Part shown: positions 38,123 to 38,896 of the stretch, in pieces | How positions within the stretch are numbered: position 1 is the first letter of the stretch | Layout: each line of letters opens with the position of its first letter | Assembly: GCA_043738385.1 (NCBI GenBank) | Contig: JAYUGL010000068.1 | Coordinates: 1-38,896, forward strand | DNA length: 38,896 nt | Source: JANYCD01 sp043738385 | Lineage (GTDB): Bacteria; Pseudomonadota; Gammaproteobacteria; Burkholderiales; Rhodocyclaceae | Reading direction: 5' to 3' | Program-made: the position numbers and the translations under genes | The notes under the pieces: generated by a model | Told to the model about the DNA's origin: nothing | Seen by the model: only the letters and a program-made list of their open reading frames with translations | Databases searched by the model: none

Positions 38123-38219
38123 CCTCCCATCCCCCTCCCCCAGAGAGGGGGCGACTAGTCAACGCGCCTTCGGCGCGCACATTAGTCACCTCCCCCTCCC
38201 GGAGGGGGAGGCTGGGAGG
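38123..38219. repeat. GC-rich multi-hairpin element between mreD and mrdA
   Basis: Outer arms CCTCCCA (38123-38129) and TGGGAGG (38213-38219) enclose three hairpins: CCCCCTC/GAGGGGG (38131-38137, 38145-38151), CGCGCC/GGCGCG (38163-38168, 38172-38177, 3-base loop) and CCTCCCCCTC/GAGGGGGAGG (38189-38198, 38202-38211). ACTAGTC (38154-38160) and ATTAGTC (38181-38187) lie between them. The last two hairpins and ATTAGTC have the same order and spacing as the gatC-gatA element. The CCCCCTCC-type stems resemble widespread REP-like intergenic repeats. Confidence 0.78.
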
Positions 38220-38239
38220 AAGTGCCCCCAATTGGCCGC

Positions 38240-38290
38240 AGGCCTTCCTGAGGATTCGTAAATGGAATTTACGAATCCTCAGGAAGGCCT
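38240..38290. repeat. 24-bp perfect hairpin over the mrdA start
   Basis: AGGCCTTCCTGAGGATTCGT plus AAAT (38240-38263) pairs perfectly with 38267-38290 through a 3-base loop (GGA). The left arm contains the likely Shine-Dalgarno GAGGA (38250-38254) and the first two bases of the ATG; the right arm is codons 2-10 of mrdA. In mRNA, the ribosome-binding site and start codon would be fully paired. Confidence 0.93.
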
Positions 38291-38896
38291 CGATCGCTTC
38301 CGCACACGCCTCGGCATCGCCGGCGCATTTGTGCTGTTCTGCTTCGGTTTGCTGATCCTCCGCTTTCTTTGGCTACAGGTTGTTCAGCACAGCTATTACC
38401 AGACCCGCGCCGAGGACAATCGCATTTCGCTGGTTCCGGTGGCCCCCAATCGCGGCCTGATCCTTGATCGCAACGGCGTCGTGCTGGCCCACAATTACTC
38501 AGCCTATACCCTGGAAATCATGCTGTCCCAGGCTGGCAATCCTGAGTCGGTGATTGATCAGCTGGCCGAAATCGTCGAGATCCAGCCCAAAGACCGCAAG
38601 CGTTTCAGAAAGCTGCTCGACGAATCGAAAAACTTCGAGTCGCTACCGATCCGCACCCGACTGACGGATGAAGAAGTGGCGAAATTCACCGCGCACCGCT
38701 ACCGTTTCCCCGGCGTGGATATCAAGGCCCGCCTGTTCCGCCAGTATCCGATGGGCAGCTTTGCCTCGCATCTGCTCGGCTATATCGGTCGCGTGACCGA
38801 CCAGGATATCGACAAGATCGAAAAACAGGATCAGGAAGACAACTATCGCGGTACCGATCACTTCGGCAAGAGTGGTCTGGAGCAGCATTACGAGTT
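38262..38896 (+). CDS. mrdA: Penicillin-binding protein 2 (N-terminal part; runs off the window)
   Basis: The visible 211 residues are the N-terminal part of PBP2, the elongation transpeptidase that works with RodA and MreBCD. A short cytoplasmic start (MEFTNPQEGLDRFRTRLG) is followed by one transmembrane helix (AFVLFCFGLLILRFLWLQVV, about 24-43). The class B PBP pedestal follows: NRISLVPVAPNRGLILDRNG, LAHNYSAYTLEI, the RLTDEEVAKF head region, and RLFRQYPMGSFASHLLGYIG then GKSGLEQHYE. The catalytic SxxK, SxN and KTG motifs lie beyond the edge. The start at 38262 fits the family N-terminus. The start is buried in a perfect 24-bp hairpin, so translation may be specially controlled. Confidence 0.95.
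   Translation, partial: MEFTNPQEGLDRFRTRLGIAGAFVLFCFGLLILRFLWLQVVQHSYYQTRAEDNRISLVPVAPNRGLILDRNGVVLAHNYSAYTLEIMLSQAGNPESVIDQLAEIVEIQPKDRKRFRKLLDESKNFESLPIRTRLTDEEVAKFTAHRYRFPGVDIKARLFRQYPMGSFASHLLGYIGRVTDQDIDKIEKQDQEDNYRGTDHFGKSGLEQHYE

Noticed and set aside
1..38896. tRNA, rRNA, CRISPR or intact transposase genes
   Set aside because: Looked for by eye on both strands; no cloverleaf, repeat-spacer array or transposase frame was recognised.

Overview
The window looks like a chromosomal segment of a betaproteobacterium, most likely from the Nitrosomonadales/Rhodocyclales side. The gene order supports this: gatCAB divergent from mreBCD-mrdA; pyrE divergent from xthA; gshA followed by a stripped-down PTS (EIIA-Man, HPr, EI); metXW followed by an ampG-type permease; and a homodimeric-E1 aceE-aceF-lpdA cluster in which both E2 and E3 carry a lipoyl domain. 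No rRNA, tRNA, CRISPR array or intact transposase was seen.

Layout. Positions 1-10,300 are accessory-rich. The left end has the hallmarks of an integron cassette array: two attC-like folded sites (about 93-152 and 724-795) bracket one cassette that encodes a small zinc-finger protein, and a further open frame ends inside the first site. A HicB/HicA module follows. It ends in a decayed rpiA copy whose stop codon overlaps that of hicA. Then come purU and thrH, separated by a long inverted repeat, a fused remnant of an HlyD/ABC-exporter operon, a ParE/RHH toxin-antitoxin pair, a helicase tail remnant, two tandem ABC-F genes (yheS-type and ybiT), a divergent crotonase-fold gene, and a HigB/HigA module with a near-consensus promoter predicted to start on the toxin's own ATG. 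An orphan N6-adenine DNA methyltransferase closes this part.

Positions 11,500-24,000 are core metabolism: the pyruvate dehydrogenase complex (minus strand), a divergent Lrp/AsnC regulator, gshA, apbE, a 24-codon ORF coupled at both ends by ATGA overlaps, and the PTS phosphorelay EIIA-HPr-EI with an opposite-strand DUF2889 gene lodged in it. Positions 23,930-25,800 are a methionine unit: promoter, SAM-II-type riboswitch aptamer, intrinsic terminator, then metX-metW. An OmpA-like porin, an AmpG-type permease, a 67-residue unknown protein, an NlpC/P60 lipoprotein and the yqjD-yqjE-yqjK envelope operon follow. Positions 29,900-38,896 hold xthA/pyrE, a coiled-coil periplasmic protein, gatB-gatA-gatC, and the rod-shape operon mreB-mreC-mreD-mrdA (mrdA cut by the window edge).

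The most unusual structural signal is at the right end. The gatC/gatA and mreD/mrdA gaps carry elements with the same plan (hairpin, ATTAGTC, hairpin) but different stem sequences. The adjoining gene ends are present as perfect inverted duplicates: 14 bp at the gatC end, 16 bp at the mreD end and 24 bp at the mrdA start. The last of these locks the mrdA Shine-Dalgarno and start codon into a 24-bp stem. All functional calls come from reading the sequence; no database search or folding program was run.
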